64,000 bases of DNA, taken from the NCBI GenBank assembly GCA_945890485.1, contig CAMDCN010000014.1, positions 107,870-171,869 of the forward strand, given 5' to 3'. This DNA comes from Candidatus Sulfopaludibacter sp. SbA3 (GTDB lineage Bacteria > Acidobacteriota > Terriglobia > Bryobacterales > Bryobacteraceae). Below are positions 24,139 to 33,748 of the stretch, piece after piece. The position numbers and the translations under genes were made by a program. The first letter of the stretch is position 1. Every line of letters starts with the position of its first letter. The notes under the pieces are model-generated. The model was not told the origin of the DNA, made no database searches, and saw only the letters and a list, made by a program, of their open reading frames with translations.

Positions 24139-25941
24139 ATGCGGCACGCGCTGCTCGTCATCGCCATCGTCCTGGCCCTGCGCGTGCCGTATCTGAACCA
24201 CCCCATCCAGGGCGACGACGTCTATTACCTCGTCAGCGCACAGCACGCGCAAATCGACCCCGGCCATCCGCTCCGTGCCAAGTTCGCCTTTGAAGGGCAG
24301 ATGGTGTCGATGCAAGGCCATCCCCACGGGCCTTTCAACGCCTGGTATCTTGGCGCGCTGGTCGCCATCTTCGGCGACATTAAAGAAGTCCCCTTTCACG
24401 CTGCCTACCTACCATTCTCGCTGATCGCCGCCCTCAGCGCCCTCGCGCTCGCCCGTCGCTTCACGCCTCATCCACTGACGGCCACGCTCCTCTTCCTCGC
24501 GACTCCTGCCTTCGTCATCAACGGCAACAGCCTCGAAACCGATGTCCCACTGCTAGCCTTCTGGCTATTGGCTACTGCCCTCTACACGGCCAATCGCCCC
24601 TACCTAGCCATCGCCCCGCTCATACTAGCCGCTCTCACCGCCTATCAGTCCGTCGTCCTGACTCCGATACTTTTCCTTTACAACCGCCAATACTGGCCCG
24701 TCACCCTGACCCCTGCCCTCACCATCGTGGCCTTTCAGCTCTTGGAACGGTCCAGCACCGGCACCCTGCCGGCGCAAGTCCTCACCGGCTATTTTTCCCA
24801 ATACGCCCTGCAGTCGCTCATCAACAAAGCCCGCAACGCTGCGTCGCTCACGACGCACCTTGGCTGGCTCATCTTTCCGCTCGCCACGCTGCCCGTGCAT
24901 TGGCGCTATGCCATCCCCTTCGCCCTGGCTGGCGCGCTCTACGACCCGCATCCCCTCTTCTGGCTGCCCTTCTCTCTTGGAGCCAGCCTCCTGCTCTCCC
25001 TCCGGCCCAAGACCGAATGGCTCCACCAATGGATCGCCCTCTTCTTCGCCGCCGCGCTCGTCATCTTTTTCGCGGGAGCCAACCGGTATCTCCTGCCGCT
25101 GGCCCTACCCGTCGCTATTCTGGCCAGCCACTACCGCCTAGCCCGGCCCGCTATCGCTCTGCAGTTTGCCCTCTCCGCCGCACTGGCCTTCACGAACTAT
25201 CAGCACTGGCAGGGCTATCGCGATTTCGTCACGCCCCCCGACGGCCGCCTTTGGGTCAACGCCGAATGGGGCCTGCGCTTCTACGCCGAAGCCGTCGGCG
25301 GCGTGCCACTCCTCCGCGGCGAACCCGTGCAGCCCGGTGACGCCGTCCTGACGAGCGCACTCTCCAGCCCCGTCAACTTCACCACCGGCGGCGGCCGCGC
25401 CGCCATCACGCGCCAAGCCGAAGTCCGCCCTGCGCTGCCGTTCTGCCTCATCTGTCTTGACGGTCGTAGCGCCTACTCCTCAGCCCAGCACGGCCTCCGC
25501 GCCTTCGACCTGACGGCCGGCCCTCTTGATCGCATCAAGCTCGAAGGCATCATCGCCCAGCGCCCGACGCGCAGCTATCTCGAAATGGGAGACCCCGCCG
25601 CGACCAGCCAGATCGTCTCCGGCATCTATGATCTCGAAGGCGAGAAGTGGCGCTGGATGTCGGACCGCGGCACTGTTCTTCTGCAACGCAAGCCCGGCCC
25701 CCTCGTCGCCAAGATTTTTCTCCCCGACCCCGCCCCCGGCCGCGTCGTCACGCTAACCGTCGACGGCCAAGTCGTCCTCACCCAAACCCTCCCCGGTCCC
25801 GGCTCGCACGAATTGAAAACGGCCGACCTCCCACCCGGAGATGGCGACCTCTCCGTTAGCCTTTCCATCGACCAACCATTCCAAGCCCCGAACGACGCCC
25901 GCCGGCTAGGATTGATTCTTTCAGCTCTCGGCATCCCATAG
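24139..25941 (+). CDS. GT-C fold membrane glycosyltransferase (GT39/ArnT-like)
   Basis: 600 residues. The N-terminal half holds about ten hydrophobic helices. The first periplasmic loop has HPIQGDDVYYLV with Asp26-Asp27, the acidic motif that GT39-type enzymes use with polyprenyl-phosphate sugar donors. The C-terminal 220 residues are soluble and beta-rich, probably periplasmic. It likely attaches a sugar to an envelope glycan, lipid or protein. It starts 7 bp after gcvH, which places it in that transcription unit, though no functional link is evident. Confidence 0.72.
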   Translation: MRHALLVIAIVLALRVPYLNHPIQGDDVYYLVSAQHAQIDPGHPLRAKFAFEGQMVSMQGHPHGPFNAWYLGALVAIFGDIKEVPFHAAYLPFSLIAALSALALARRFTPHPLTATLLFLATPAFVINGNSLETDVPLLAFWLLATALYTANRPYLAIAPLILAALTAYQSVVLTPILFLYNRQYWPVTLTPALTIVAFQLLERSSTGTLPAQVLTGYFSQYALQSLINKARNAASLTTHLGWLIFPLATLPVHWRYAIPFALAGALYDPHPLFWLPFSLGASLLLSLRPKTEWLHQWIALFFAAALVIFFAGANRYLLPLALPVAILASHYRLARPAIALQFALSAALAFTNYQHWQGYRDFVTPPDGRLWVNAEWGLRFYAEAVGGVPLLRGEPVQPGDAVLTSALSSPVNFTTGGGRAAITRQAEVRPALPFCLICLDGRSAYSSAQHGLRAFDLTAGPLDRIKLEGIIAQRPTRSYLEMGDPAATSQIVSGIYDLEGEKWRWMSDRGTVLLQRKPGPLVAKIFLPDPAPGRVVTLTVDGQVVLTQTLPGPGSHELKTADLPPGDGDLSVSLSIDQPFQAPNDARRLGLILSALGIP

Positions 25942-25972
25942 CTGCCCCGGCATGATATAGAATCCACCAAGC

Positions 25973-27178
25973 ATGACTCGCCGCACCCTCCTTGCCTCCC
26001 TCCCCTGCTTCTCGCTCGCTTCCGCCGCAACCGCCCGCCACAAGATAGCCAACGTCCAAACGATGACCCTGCAGGGCGGACGCACCTACATCCTCGTCAA
26101 GATCACCGCCGACAACGGCGCCTACGGCATCGCCGAGGCCTACGGCACCCCCGGCTTCGGAGTCAAGGAACAGATCCACTCCCTCAAGCCCTGGCTCGTC
26201 GGTAAAGACCCCCTCGAAACCGACAAGATTTTCACCCTCCTCGGCCAAGGTGCCTCCAACCTCTCCGGCACCCGCACCGACGGCTCCGCGCACAACTTCC
26301 TCCGCGCCGCCTCCGCCATTGACATGGCTCTCTTCGACCTCGCCGGCAAACTCCTCAACGTCCCCGCCTCCACTCTGCTCGGCGGCCGCTTCGCCCAACG
26401 GACCCGCATGTACGATCACGCCGCCCCAAGCAACATGCTCGACAAGGCCTCCTGCCAGCAGTGGGCCGCCAAAGTGAAAGCCGACCCCTCTGGCTTCACC
26501 TGCCATAAGTTCGGCTTCCCCCACGAGCGGCATACCAACCGCGTCCTCTCCTCGAAGGAGCTCATCAATATCCAGAAGGGCTTCGAGAACTGTCGCGAGG
26601 CCGTCGGCTGGGACCACGACATCATGGTCCACTGCCATTGGGAATATGACGTCCGCACCGCCATCCAAATCGCCAAGGCCGTCGAAGCCATCAAGCCCGT
26701 TTGGCTCGAAGACCCGCTGATCGTCGACTACTCCGACTCCTGGAAGCGCCTCTGCGCCAGCACCGACGTCCCCATCTGCATGGGGGAGAATCTCGCCCGC
26801 CGCGAAGGCTTCCTGCCCTTCATCCTCAACCAGGGCACCGACATCCTCCATCCCGATCTGCGCAACTCCGGCGGCTTCCTCGAAACCAAGCGCATCGCCG
26901 ATCTCGCGGCCCCCTTCGGCATGCCCATGGGCACGCACAACACCGGCAGCCAGGTGAACACGTATGCCAACGCCCAATGGGCCACCAGCATCCGGGACTT
27001 CATCGCCTGCGAGACCGTCACCGGCAAGGGCGACTGGATGGACAAGCTCCTGCTCCTCGATGGCCCGTATATCAAGGATGGCCACATCGCCGCCACCGAC
27101 AAGCCGGGCCTGGGCATCGAGATCAATCCCGATACCGCCAAGGCCCACCTTGCCGCCGGCGAAACTTATTGGAGTTAG
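25973..27178 (+). CDS. enolase-superfamily (mandelate racemase/muconate lactonizing) enzyme with Tat-like leader
   Basis: 401 residues. A short TRRTLLASL twin-arginine-like leader is followed by the N-terminal capping domain and a TIM barrel. Metal ligands two and three are Glu246 (VWLEDPL) and Glu272 (CMGENL), 26 residues apart as usual. His322 (GTHNTGS) fits the catalytic His. The position of the first ligand, normally Asp, reads HCHWE (220-224), so His220, His222 or Glu224 may substitute. Members dehydrate or isomerise sugar acids; the substrate cannot be assigned. TAGAAT lies 9 nt before the ATG. Confidence 0.8.
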   Translation: MTRRTLLASLPCFSLASAATARHKIANVQTMTLQGGRTYILVKITADNGAYGIAEAYGTPGFGVKEQIHSLKPWLVGKDPLETDKIFTLLGQGASNLSGTRTDGSAHNFLRAASAIDMALFDLAGKLLNVPASTLLGGRFAQRTRMYDHAAPSNMLDKASCQQWAAKVKADPSGFTCHKFGFPHERHTNRVLSSKELINIQKGFENCREAVGWDHDIMVHCHWEYDVRTAIQIAKAVEAIKPVWLEDPLIVDYSDSWKRLCASTDVPICMGENLARREGFLPFILNQGTDILHPDLRNSGGFLETKRIADLAAPFGMPMGTHNTGSQVNTYANAQWATSIRDFIACETVTGKGDWMDKLLLLDGPYIKDGHIAATDKPGLGIEINPDTAKAHLAAGETYWS

Positions 27179-27182
27179 CGGC

Positions 27183-27602
27183 CTACTTCTTCAGGCCGTG
27201 GGCCGCTTCGACGATCGGAGCCAGCAACGCCATCACAGCCTCGTCGCCCTTGGCGAGGCCGCCCACCAGCGCATCCCGGTCCTGCAGAACGCGGCGGGCC
27301 AGCGGCTTCGGCCCCTCGTCCGCGCCGCCGGCCAACTCCTCGGCCAGTTTGAACAACGCCGTGGCCCGCTCGCTTGCCAGTCCATAGTTTTTCAGGCTTG
27401 CCTGAAAATAGACCACGCTCACCAGATCCCGCAGTTGCCCCAGGCGTTCCTCCGCCCGTAGCTTGCCCGCTTCAGCGGTGAGCCGCTGCACCTCGGCCTC
27501 TTGGGTATTCGCCCGCTGATACTGCGGAACGAACCCACCGAGAAAGCCGCCCAGCAGCAGCACCACCGACGCAATTCCGCCAGTCTTCGCACTCAGTTGC
27601 AT
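27183..27602 (-). CDS. conserved-type hypothetical protein with N-terminal membrane anchor and coiled coil
   Basis: 139 residues. A hydrophobic segment (about 8-27) is followed by a charged heptad-like helix (about 30-60, RANTQEAEVQRLTAEAGKL) and further helices (about 60-137) rich in Ala, Leu and Glu. There are no catalytic motifs and no recognised family. It probably sits in the inner membrane with a helical periplasmic or cytoplasmic domain. It lies 4 bp from the convergent enolase-family gene and 21 bp after the receptor pseudogene. Confidence 0.6.
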   Translation of the reverse strand: MQLSAKTGGIASVVLLLGGFLGGFVPQYQRANTQEAEVQRLTAEAGKLRAEERLGQLRDLVSVVYFQASLKNYGLASERATALFKLAEELAGGADEGPKPLARRVLQDRDALVGGLAKGDEAVMALLAPIVEAAHGLKK

Positions 27603-27623
27603 GACTGGAATCGTACCAGCCCA

Positions 27624-29715
27624 CTAACGGCTATAGCGAATCCCCATCAGCGCCTGGCGTGGCCGGCCCACATGGATACCATCCACGCGGCTAACTATGT
27701 ACCGGCGATCCGCCATGTTTGCCCCGCTCATAAACAGCGCCAAACCGGTCTTGGCAATCGGCACATTCACGGACATCTGGAGGGTCGTGTAGCCCGGCAC
27801 AACTCCCGCCATCCCCAACGCCACGGTCGCCGTGCTGTTCACATTGTCGAGAACTGCCGCCCCAGGGAATCCAGGCTGACGCTGGCGTTCCATCCCTGCT
27901 GGTGCTTATAAATCACTGCCGGATGAAACAGGTGTCCCGGCGCGCACGGCAGTCGATTCCCGCGGACTTTGACCGCCCCGGCGAACTGATCGCTGCTGAA
28001 TTCCGCTGCAATCAGTCGCGTGTAGGCCACGTTCGCAAACAGCGAGTGCCCCGCCGGCAACAACGAATCAAACTCGATCCGCGCCGAGAGTTCAACTCCC
28101 TGGTTCAACGTCTTGCCCGCATTCGCCCACGTCAGCAATGGCTGCCCCACGGAGGCGTCCGGCATGAACTGATTCCGGAAGTCGATCCGGAAGAAGCCGG
28201 CATGGACGCCTGCGAAAAACAGCGCGCGGGAAAGGCCGCCATACGTCATCCCGAAGCCCGGCAACCATACATGCTGGCTATCCCCCACCGTCACATCAAT
28301 CGCCACGTTTTCGCGCCGCAAACCGCGGTTCCGCAGCCGGATGTTCTCGACGCGCCACCCCGGCGTGAACGTCCACGACTTGGCCGAAAACGTGTTCTGA
28401 ATGAACATCGGCAGCGCCCGCACCCGAATTTCGTTGTAGTCCCGGAAGAAGGCATCCGGAGCATCCTCGTGCGCGCCCGGGGTGAAGCCGTTGTACCGCT
28501 TCCAGCTGATCGATTCGTGATGCGTGCGGAAGCCCGCCACCCCTTCGCTCCGCATCCCCAACCAGGTTCCCCGCCAACTCGCCCGCGGCTCCACTCCAAC
28601 AAAGTCACAGGTCCGCGGCCGGATCTTGTTGCCGCAATGATCCGCGAAGTTGTCGTAGTCCGCCCGCGCCGCGCTCGTCGAACAACCCGTTGCCGGCACC
28701 GCCGTCATCGTGTCGAACGGAAAGTCGATCTGCCGGTGGGACGTCCGGTCAATGCCCTGATATTAGAAATTGGTCGATAGTGTCACGCCCTCGCCCAAGT
28801 TCGCGGTGTGGATGGCTTGCGCCGCCTCACCCATTCCGCCCTCGGAGTAGCTCGAATCCTCCTCGTACCACGCGCCCTTCAGCATCAGGCTCTGCCGGTT
28901 GTTCAGCCGGATCACGCTCTTCAGCGCAGCCAGATTCACCTCGTGCGAATGCTTCTCACGGACGCCATCGGTCTTCCGATACAAGAGCGATCCCATCAAG
29001 CCCACGCGGCCGAGCTCGGTTCCCAACTGCCCGGAGAAATACCGGTAGTCCCGGTTGCCGACCACGGCGCTGGCATTCACCCGCAAGCGGTCCGGCGGTG
29101 GAGCGATCAGGAAGTTCACCACGCCGCCCACCGTCTGCGGCCCGTCGAGGATCTGGCTCGCCTCAATACCCTCCACCAGTCCCACCGATGTATGGTAGTG
29201 CCCGGACGGATCGCCATGCGGCGCCAGGTGGATCGGCGCGCCGTCTTCGAACAGCATCGTCCGCTGCGACCGCCGCGGGTTCAAGCCGCGCAAGCCGATG
29301 TTCAAGTTCAATCCCATGGCGTCCTCGTCCACGATGTGGAATCCAGCCATCCGCCGAATCGCTTCCTTGATGCTGACGGGCCGGAGCACCGCCAGATCCT
29401 CCGCCGTCGAGCCCGGAACGCCATCGAGATTCTGCGGAAGAGTCCGCACGACCACCGAATTTGAAATGGGGGTTACCGCCAGGGTCAGACACCGTTCCAA
29501 CTTCCCTGCCACTACCGTGACCAAACCCTTCGCAGACACACTGAGCCGGTAGACGCCCAAATTCAACATCGGAAACCGGTACAAGCCAGCCGCATCGGTC
29601 GAAAACGTCTGCACGGGGCCTTGTCCGGCGGTCACGCACCATTCCGCCTTCGGCTCTGCACCGCCGCGGGCAAGCCAAGAAGCAGAAACAGGGAAAACGA
29701 ATAACACTTCTTCAT
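27624..29715 (-). pseudogene. FecA-like TonB-dependent receptor, disrupted in at least three places
   Basis: Reading from 29715, a signal peptide (MKKCYSFSLFLLLGLPAAVQ) is out of frame with the rest. A carboxypeptidase-like repeat remnant (QTFSTDAAGLYRFP) and a TonB plug with FecA-type motifs (GLNPRRSQRTMLFEDGAPI, LDGPQTVGGVVNF) follow in another frame. That frame meets an in-frame TAA at 28763-28765 (context TNF-stop-YQGIDRT), continues as barrel to about 27852, and then needs a 1-nt shift (observed TTCTCGAC where TTCCTCGAC would restore LDNVNS) to reach the normal C-terminus ending GIRYSR. Intact relatives import iron-citrate or siderophores. Sequencing error is possible for one lesion but less likely for three. 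Confidence 0.85.
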
Positions 29716-29780
29716 GTGCCTATTCGCCACATTCGTAGTTCGTTCAGCGTTTTCCCACTCCGTCGTGATGAAATATCGCT

Positions 29781-31502
29781 GTGACCTTCTCCCGCCGCGA
29801 TCTTCTGGCTCTCTTCCTCCAAGGCGTCGCCTCGCGCGGAGTGAAGCCACAGCCCAAGGGCAAACCTTCCGGCCTCCCCTTCCGCAGCCGGTTTACGGAC
29901 ATCGCCGCCACGGCCGGCCTCAAAGCCCCAGTCATCTACGGCGGCGTGGACCGCAAGAACTATCTGCTGGAAACCACCGGCTCCGGCGTCGCCTTCCTCG
30001 ACTACGACAACGACGGCTGGGTGGATCTCTTCATTCCCTCCGGCGCCCGTTTCGAAACGAACCCACCGGAGGCCATCAATCGCCTCTACAAAAACAACCG
30101 CGACGGCACCTTCACCGACGTCACCGCAAAGTCCGGACTCGGCCGCCAAGGATGGGCCTGCGGTGTCACCGTCGCCGATTACAACAATGACGGATTGGAA
30201 GACATCTTCGTCTCCTACTGGGGCCAGAACGTCCTCTACCGCAACAACGGCGACGGCACCTTCACCGACGTCACCAAGGAAGCCGGCCTGCTCCTTCCGC
30301 AGCGCCAGTGGACCACCGGCTGCTGCTTTGTCGACTACAACCGCGACGGCCATCTTGACCTCTTCCTCTCCACCTACGTCGACTTCGACCCGGCCAAGAC
30401 CCCCAAACCCGGCGAAAACGCAAGTTGCAATTGGAAAGGCATTCCCGTCAACTGCGGCCCGCGCGGCCTTACCGAAGGCCGTTTCTTTCTATTCCGCAAC
30501 AACGGCAAAGGCGTCTTCACCGACGTCACCCAAGAGGCCGGCCTCGGCCAAGCCCGCGGCTACGGACTCACCGCCGTCGCCTCCGATTTCGACAACGACG
30601 GCTGGCCCGATCTCTATGCCGCCTGCGACTCCGTGCTCAGCGTCTACTTCCGCAACAAGCACGACGGCACGTTCGAGGAAGAGGGTCTGCCGCGCGGCGT
30701 GGCCGTCAACGAAGATGGCATGGAACAGGCCGGCATGGGCCTCGGCGTGGGCGACTACAACCTCGACGGCCATCTGGATCTCTTCAAGACCCACTTCTCC
30801 GACGACACTCACATCCTCTACCGCAACGACGGTCAGGGCAACTTTACGGACACGACCAAGCCCTCCGGTCTGGGCGTGGAAACGCGCTACGTCGGCTGGG
30901 GCGCCGGTATCGTCGATCTCGATAACGACGGTCGACCGGACCTGTTCGTAGCCAATGGCGCGGTCTACCCCGAGATTGAAGCCAAGCTTCCGGCCTATCC
31001 CTTCCGCAATCCCCGCATCATCTTCCGGGCGCTACCCAACGGTACGTTTGAAGAGTTGATCGACGAGGCTGGTCCGGGCATCTCCGCCGCCCACAATAGC
31101 CGCGGCTGCGCCTTCGGCGACTTTGACAACGATGGCGACCTCGACATCCTGATCATGAACATGAACGAGCCGGTCTCCCTGCTCCGCAATGATGTCAGCC
31201 CCGCCGCCAACTGGCTGAAGCTGAAGCTGACGGGAACCAAGTCCAACCGCTCCGCCATCGGGGCCCGCGTGACGCTGCGCTATGGTGGGCTCATCCAGGT
31301 GCAGGAGGTGATGAGCCAGTCGAGCTATCTCTCTGTCAACGACCGCCGTCTGCACTTTGGCCTCGGACTAGCCAAGGCGGCCGACATTGAAATCCGCTGG
31401 CCCAGCGGCGCGCGGCAGAGCTTCGAAAAGATCGACGCGAATCACTTGCTGCTGGTGAATGAAGCCACCGGGATCACGTCCCGGCTCCGTCCGCCCTTCT
31501 AG
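29781..31502 (+). CDS. FG-GAP/VCBS repeat protein with ASPIC/UnbV C-terminus
   Basis: 573 residues with a GTG start. A twin-arginine-like leader (SRRDLLALFL) precedes a run of FG-GAP/VCBS repeats carrying calcium-loop motifs such as DYDNDGWVD, DYNNDGLED, DYNRDGHLD, DFDNDGWPD and DNDGRPD, forming a beta-propeller. The last 90 residues (GARVTLRYGGLIQVQE, RLHFGLG, IEIRWPSG) form the ASPIC/UnbV (CRTAC1-type) domain. It is probably exported; the function in bacteria is unclear, perhaps carbohydrate or protein binding. It is divergent from the receptor pseudogene with a 65-bp gap. Confidence 0.9.
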   Translation: MTFSRRDLLALFLQGVASRGVKPQPKGKPSGLPFRSRFTDIAATAGLKAPVIYGGVDRKNYLLETTGSGVAFLDYDNDGWVDLFIPSGARFETNPPEAINRLYKNNRDGTFTDVTAKSGLGRQGWACGVTVADYNNDGLEDIFVSYWGQNVLYRNNGDGTFTDVTKEAGLLLPQRQWTTGCCFVDYNRDGHLDLFLSTYVDFDPAKTPKPGENASCNWKGIPVNCGPRGLTEGRFFLFRNNGKGVFTDVTQEAGLGQARGYGLTAVASDFDNDGWPDLYAACDSVLSVYFRNKHDGTFEEEGLPRGVAVNEDGMEQAGMGLGVGDYNLDGHLDLFKTHFSDDTHILYRNDGQGNFTDTTKPSGLGVETRYVGWGAGIVDLDNDGRPDLFVANGAVYPEIEAKLPAYPFRNPRIIFRALPNGTFEELIDEAGPGISAAHNSRGCAFGDFDNDGDLDILIMNMNEPVSLLRNDVSPAANWLKLKLTGTKSNRSAIGARVTLRYGGLIQVQEVMSQSSYLSVNDRRLHFGLGLAKAADIEIRWPSGARQSFEKIDANHLLLVNEATGITSRLRPPF

Positions 31503-32551
31503 CGGAGCCGCCGGACGCGGTGCGCTTCGGAATCGCCGATGTACACAACTCCCTTTTTGTCGACGTAGACGCCGTGCGGCCGCTTCATCTTGCATTCAAG
31601 CGGACTGGTTTCAGGGCCATCCCCGGCAGCGCCCGAGCCCGCCACCGTCTCGATCATTCCGCTCTTCAAGTCGATCCGGCGGATGGTATGGCTCTCCGTA
31701 TCGGCCAAGTATAAACCGCCGTCTCTCGACCAGGCGACACCCTTCGGCCCGTTCAGCTTGGCCGTCTTCGCCGGTTCGGGACCGGGGGAATAGCCCTTCT
31801 CGCCGCTGCCGGCCAGGTGTTCCAGCTTGCGGGTGGTCATGTCGATTCGAAACACCTTGTTACCCTCCCGCAGCGCCAGGTACGCGTTGCCGTTGGCGTC
31901 GAAGTCGATGGCGCGGGGTCCCCAAAGCGGCGTCCCTTGCAACGGCGCTCCGTCGGGAGTGGGCTTCTTCTCGCCAGTTCCGGCCCAAGTCGCGATGCTG
32001 CCGGTCTTTCTATCGACGATGCGAATCCGCTGGTTCTGAATGTCGCAAATCAGCAGATTGCCCGCCGGGTCAAACTGGATGCTGTGAGGTTGATTGAGCA
32101 GGGCAGCGGTTGCCGCGCCCCCATCGCCGCCAAAACCTGGCTGCCCGGTTCCCGCTATCGTCGAGATGACGCCGGTTTTGGCATCGACACGCCGGACCAG
32201 GTGGTTCTTCATTTCAACGAAGAACATGTGACCGGCCTTGTCGAAGCGGATCTCATACGGTTCGTTCAGCGATGCGGCAGTCGCCGGGCCACCGTCGCCG
32301 GAGTAGCCGCGCCGCGCGTTGCCGGCGACGGTGGTCAGTTTTCCCGTCTTCAGGTCCAGACGCCGGATTACATGATTATCGATTTCGCAGATATACAGCG
32401 CGCCGTCCGGTCCGATAGTGAGTCCGTAGGGGTTGCTGATCTGATCCGCCGCGTAACCAGGCTGACCATTCCCCGCAATGGTCTCAATCCTCTTCTGGGC
32501 CAGGCCAAGCATGGCCAAACAAAGGAAAAAGAGCAGAAATCGCCGTTTCAT
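31499..32551 (-). CDS. secreted NHL-repeat beta-propeller protein
   Basis: 350 residues from the ATG at 32551, chosen because it gives a clean signal peptide (MKRRFLLFFLCLAMLGLAQ). At least five NHL-type repeats follow, each ending in a pattern like HVIRRLDLKTG or HTIRRIDLKSG, with NPYGLTIGPDGALYICE-type strands. It is likely a periplasmic or extracellular binding scaffold; no catalytic residues stand out. Its first 68 bp overlap the end of the GT9 gene in another frame. It converges on the FG-GAP gene with a 4-bp overlap. Confidence 0.82.
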   Translation of the reverse strand: MKRRFLLFFLCLAMLGLAQKRIETIAGNGQPGYAADQISNPYGLTIGPDGALYICEIDNHVIRRLDLKTGKLTTVAGNARRGYSGDGGPATAASLNEPYEIRFDKAGHMFFVEMKNHLVRRVDAKTGVISTIAGTGQPGFGGDGGAATAALLNQPHSIQFDPAGNLLICDIQNQRIRIVDRKTGSIATWAGTGEKKPTPDGAPLQGTPLWGPRAIDFDANGNAYLALREGNKVFRIDMTTRKLEHLAGSGEKGYSPGPEPAKTAKLNGPKGVAWSRDGGLYLADTESHTIRRIDLKSGMIETVAGSGAAGDGPETSPLECKMKRPHGVYVDKKGVVYIGDSEAHRVRRLR

Positions 32552-33275
32552 CGTTGACGAGTCTAGCATGCGACGGTCTCGGCGACCATACAGCAGAATT
32601 GGTCTCGCGAAAGAGCGCCACCACCGGCAAACCCACCGCGGCCGCCAAATGACTGATGCCGCTGTCGTTCCCGATGTAGCCGCGGGCCCCCGCCAGCCAC
32701 CGGGCGAGATCGAACAGATCATCGAAGCGAGTGGCCTCCGCGAGCGACTCCTCCGGACCAGCGGTCCATTCCACCGGCCAAGGCAGGGCTGCCGCCAATT
32801 CGCGAAACCGGGCCAGCGGCCAGTTCTTGCGCGGCGATCCGGAGAAGGGATGGATCACGATCGCATCGCGCTTCGCCACCGCTCCCACTGGAATTTGCGG
32901 CGTCAGACCCAAGGGCGCCCCGGTCTGCGCCGCGTAGAAATCGCACGCATGCAGGGCGGCGTCCTTCGGCAGCGGTGGATGGAACGTAAACGGAAGTCCG
33001 CGTACTGCCTCCCGGAACTCCTCGTGATTGGTTCCGTACCAGGAGACGATCCGGTCAAACTCCGCCAACCGCTCCATGGTCCGCTTCGGTGTTTGAATTC
33101 CAACCAGATCCAGGCCCGTTGCCGAGATCGAGTCCACCCGATCCGCAAAACGCACGAGAGGCTGATTTACGGAACGAACCCAAACTTCCGTGTACTCCGT
33201 CCGGAGATGCTCCAGCGCTGGCAGGCTGACAATACAATCGCCAATCGCGCCGGGCCGGATCAGAAGCGTCTTCAA
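32484..33275 (-). CDS. glycosyltransferase family 9 (heptosyltransferase-like)
   Basis: 263 residues from a TTG at 33275 that overlaps the upstream stop (TTGA). The GT9 N-terminal fingerprint LLIRPGAIGDCIVSLPAL begins right after it. The C-terminal domain has IVIHPFSGSPRKNWP and the donor-site block YIGNDSGISHLAAAVGLP. The family adds heptose or related sugars to LPS core from ADP-sugars. It is shorter than WaaF/WaaC (about 350), with a compact N-terminal domain. No other LPS gene adjoins it; it follows the redox pair in a tightly packed run. Confidence 0.83.
   Translation of the reverse strand: MKTLLIRPGAIGDCIVSLPALEHLRTEYTEVWVRSVNQPLVRFADRVDSISATGLDLVGIQTPKRTMERLAEFDRIVSWYGTNHEEFREAVRGLPFTFHPPLPKDAALHACDFYAAQTGAPLGLTPQIPVGAVAKRDAIVIHPFSGSPRKNWPLARFRELAAALPWPVEWTAGPEESLAEATRFDDLFDLARWLAGARGYIGNDSGISHLAAAVGLPVVALFRETNSAVWSPRPSHARLVNDETAISALFPLFGHAWPGPEED
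32560..32565 (-). promoter_or_regulatory. -10-like box for the NHL gene, inside the GT9 coding sequence
   Basis: Minus-strand TAGACT ends 8 nt before the NHL ATG at 32551. It would give the NHL gene its own start within the 3' end of the GT9 gene. Confidence 0.3.
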
Positions 33276-33748
33276 CGGAGGTCGATCGGGATTCGCACGT
33301 CTACCGACTTGGGCGGGAAGCACATCGTATCCGAGCAAGCCTGATAACGCAGCTTTCCGCCGGCCATCGCCAAGCCACCCGGAGTCCCCGGTCGCGCCTT
33401 CAGCGTGACGGCAATGGTAAATGCCCCGGTGTACACGTTCAACGGTTGATCCGAAAACGAGTATTTCTCGTTCTTTCCGGCCGGATAGTCTACTTTCACG
33501 ACGTCAAAGCCACCTTTGTCAATCGTGAGCTTCATGGGAATCAACAGCTCATCGTTCGGCTTATTCGTGTTGCAGTGCAGCCCTTCTTTCAACTGCACGT
33601 TCAGCTTGACGACAAACGGTTCGGCCTTTTTCCCGGTGGCGGGCGGCGCCGAAACGGTCAGCAACTCGGTCTGCGCGCAAAGGGCAAGGGGCAACAGGAA
33701 CGCTAGCTTACTTAGCGGCGCCGAGAAGCTGCTCAATATCTTTGACAT
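33272..33748 (-). CDS. stand-alone DsbD alpha-like periplasmic domain protein
   Basis: 158 residues from the ATG at 33748 (41-bp overlap with the TlpA gene). A signal peptide ends near ALCAQ. The rest is an immunoglobulin-like fold with the redox pair Cys138/Cys143 in YQACSDTMCFPP, the mark of the N-terminal (alpha) domain of the thiol:disulfide interchange protein DsbD. The membrane beta and thioredoxin-like gamma domains are absent. The adjacent upstream gene is a TlpA-like thioredoxin, so the two may pass electrons between them in the periplasm. Start choice is moderately uncertain. Confidence 0.78.
   Translation of the reverse strand: MSKILSSFSAPLSKLAFLLPLALCAQTELLTVSAPPATGKKAEPFVVKLNVQLKEGLHCNTNKPNDELLIPMKLTIDKGGFDVVKVDYPAGKNEKYSFSDQPLNVYTGAFTIAVTLKARPGTPGGLAMAGGKLRYQACSDTMCFPPKSVDVRIPIDLR

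Noticed and set aside
22647..24206. A 519-codon minus-strand frame across gcvT-gcvH
   Set aside because: It lies opposite two well-defined genes and has no recognisable motifs.
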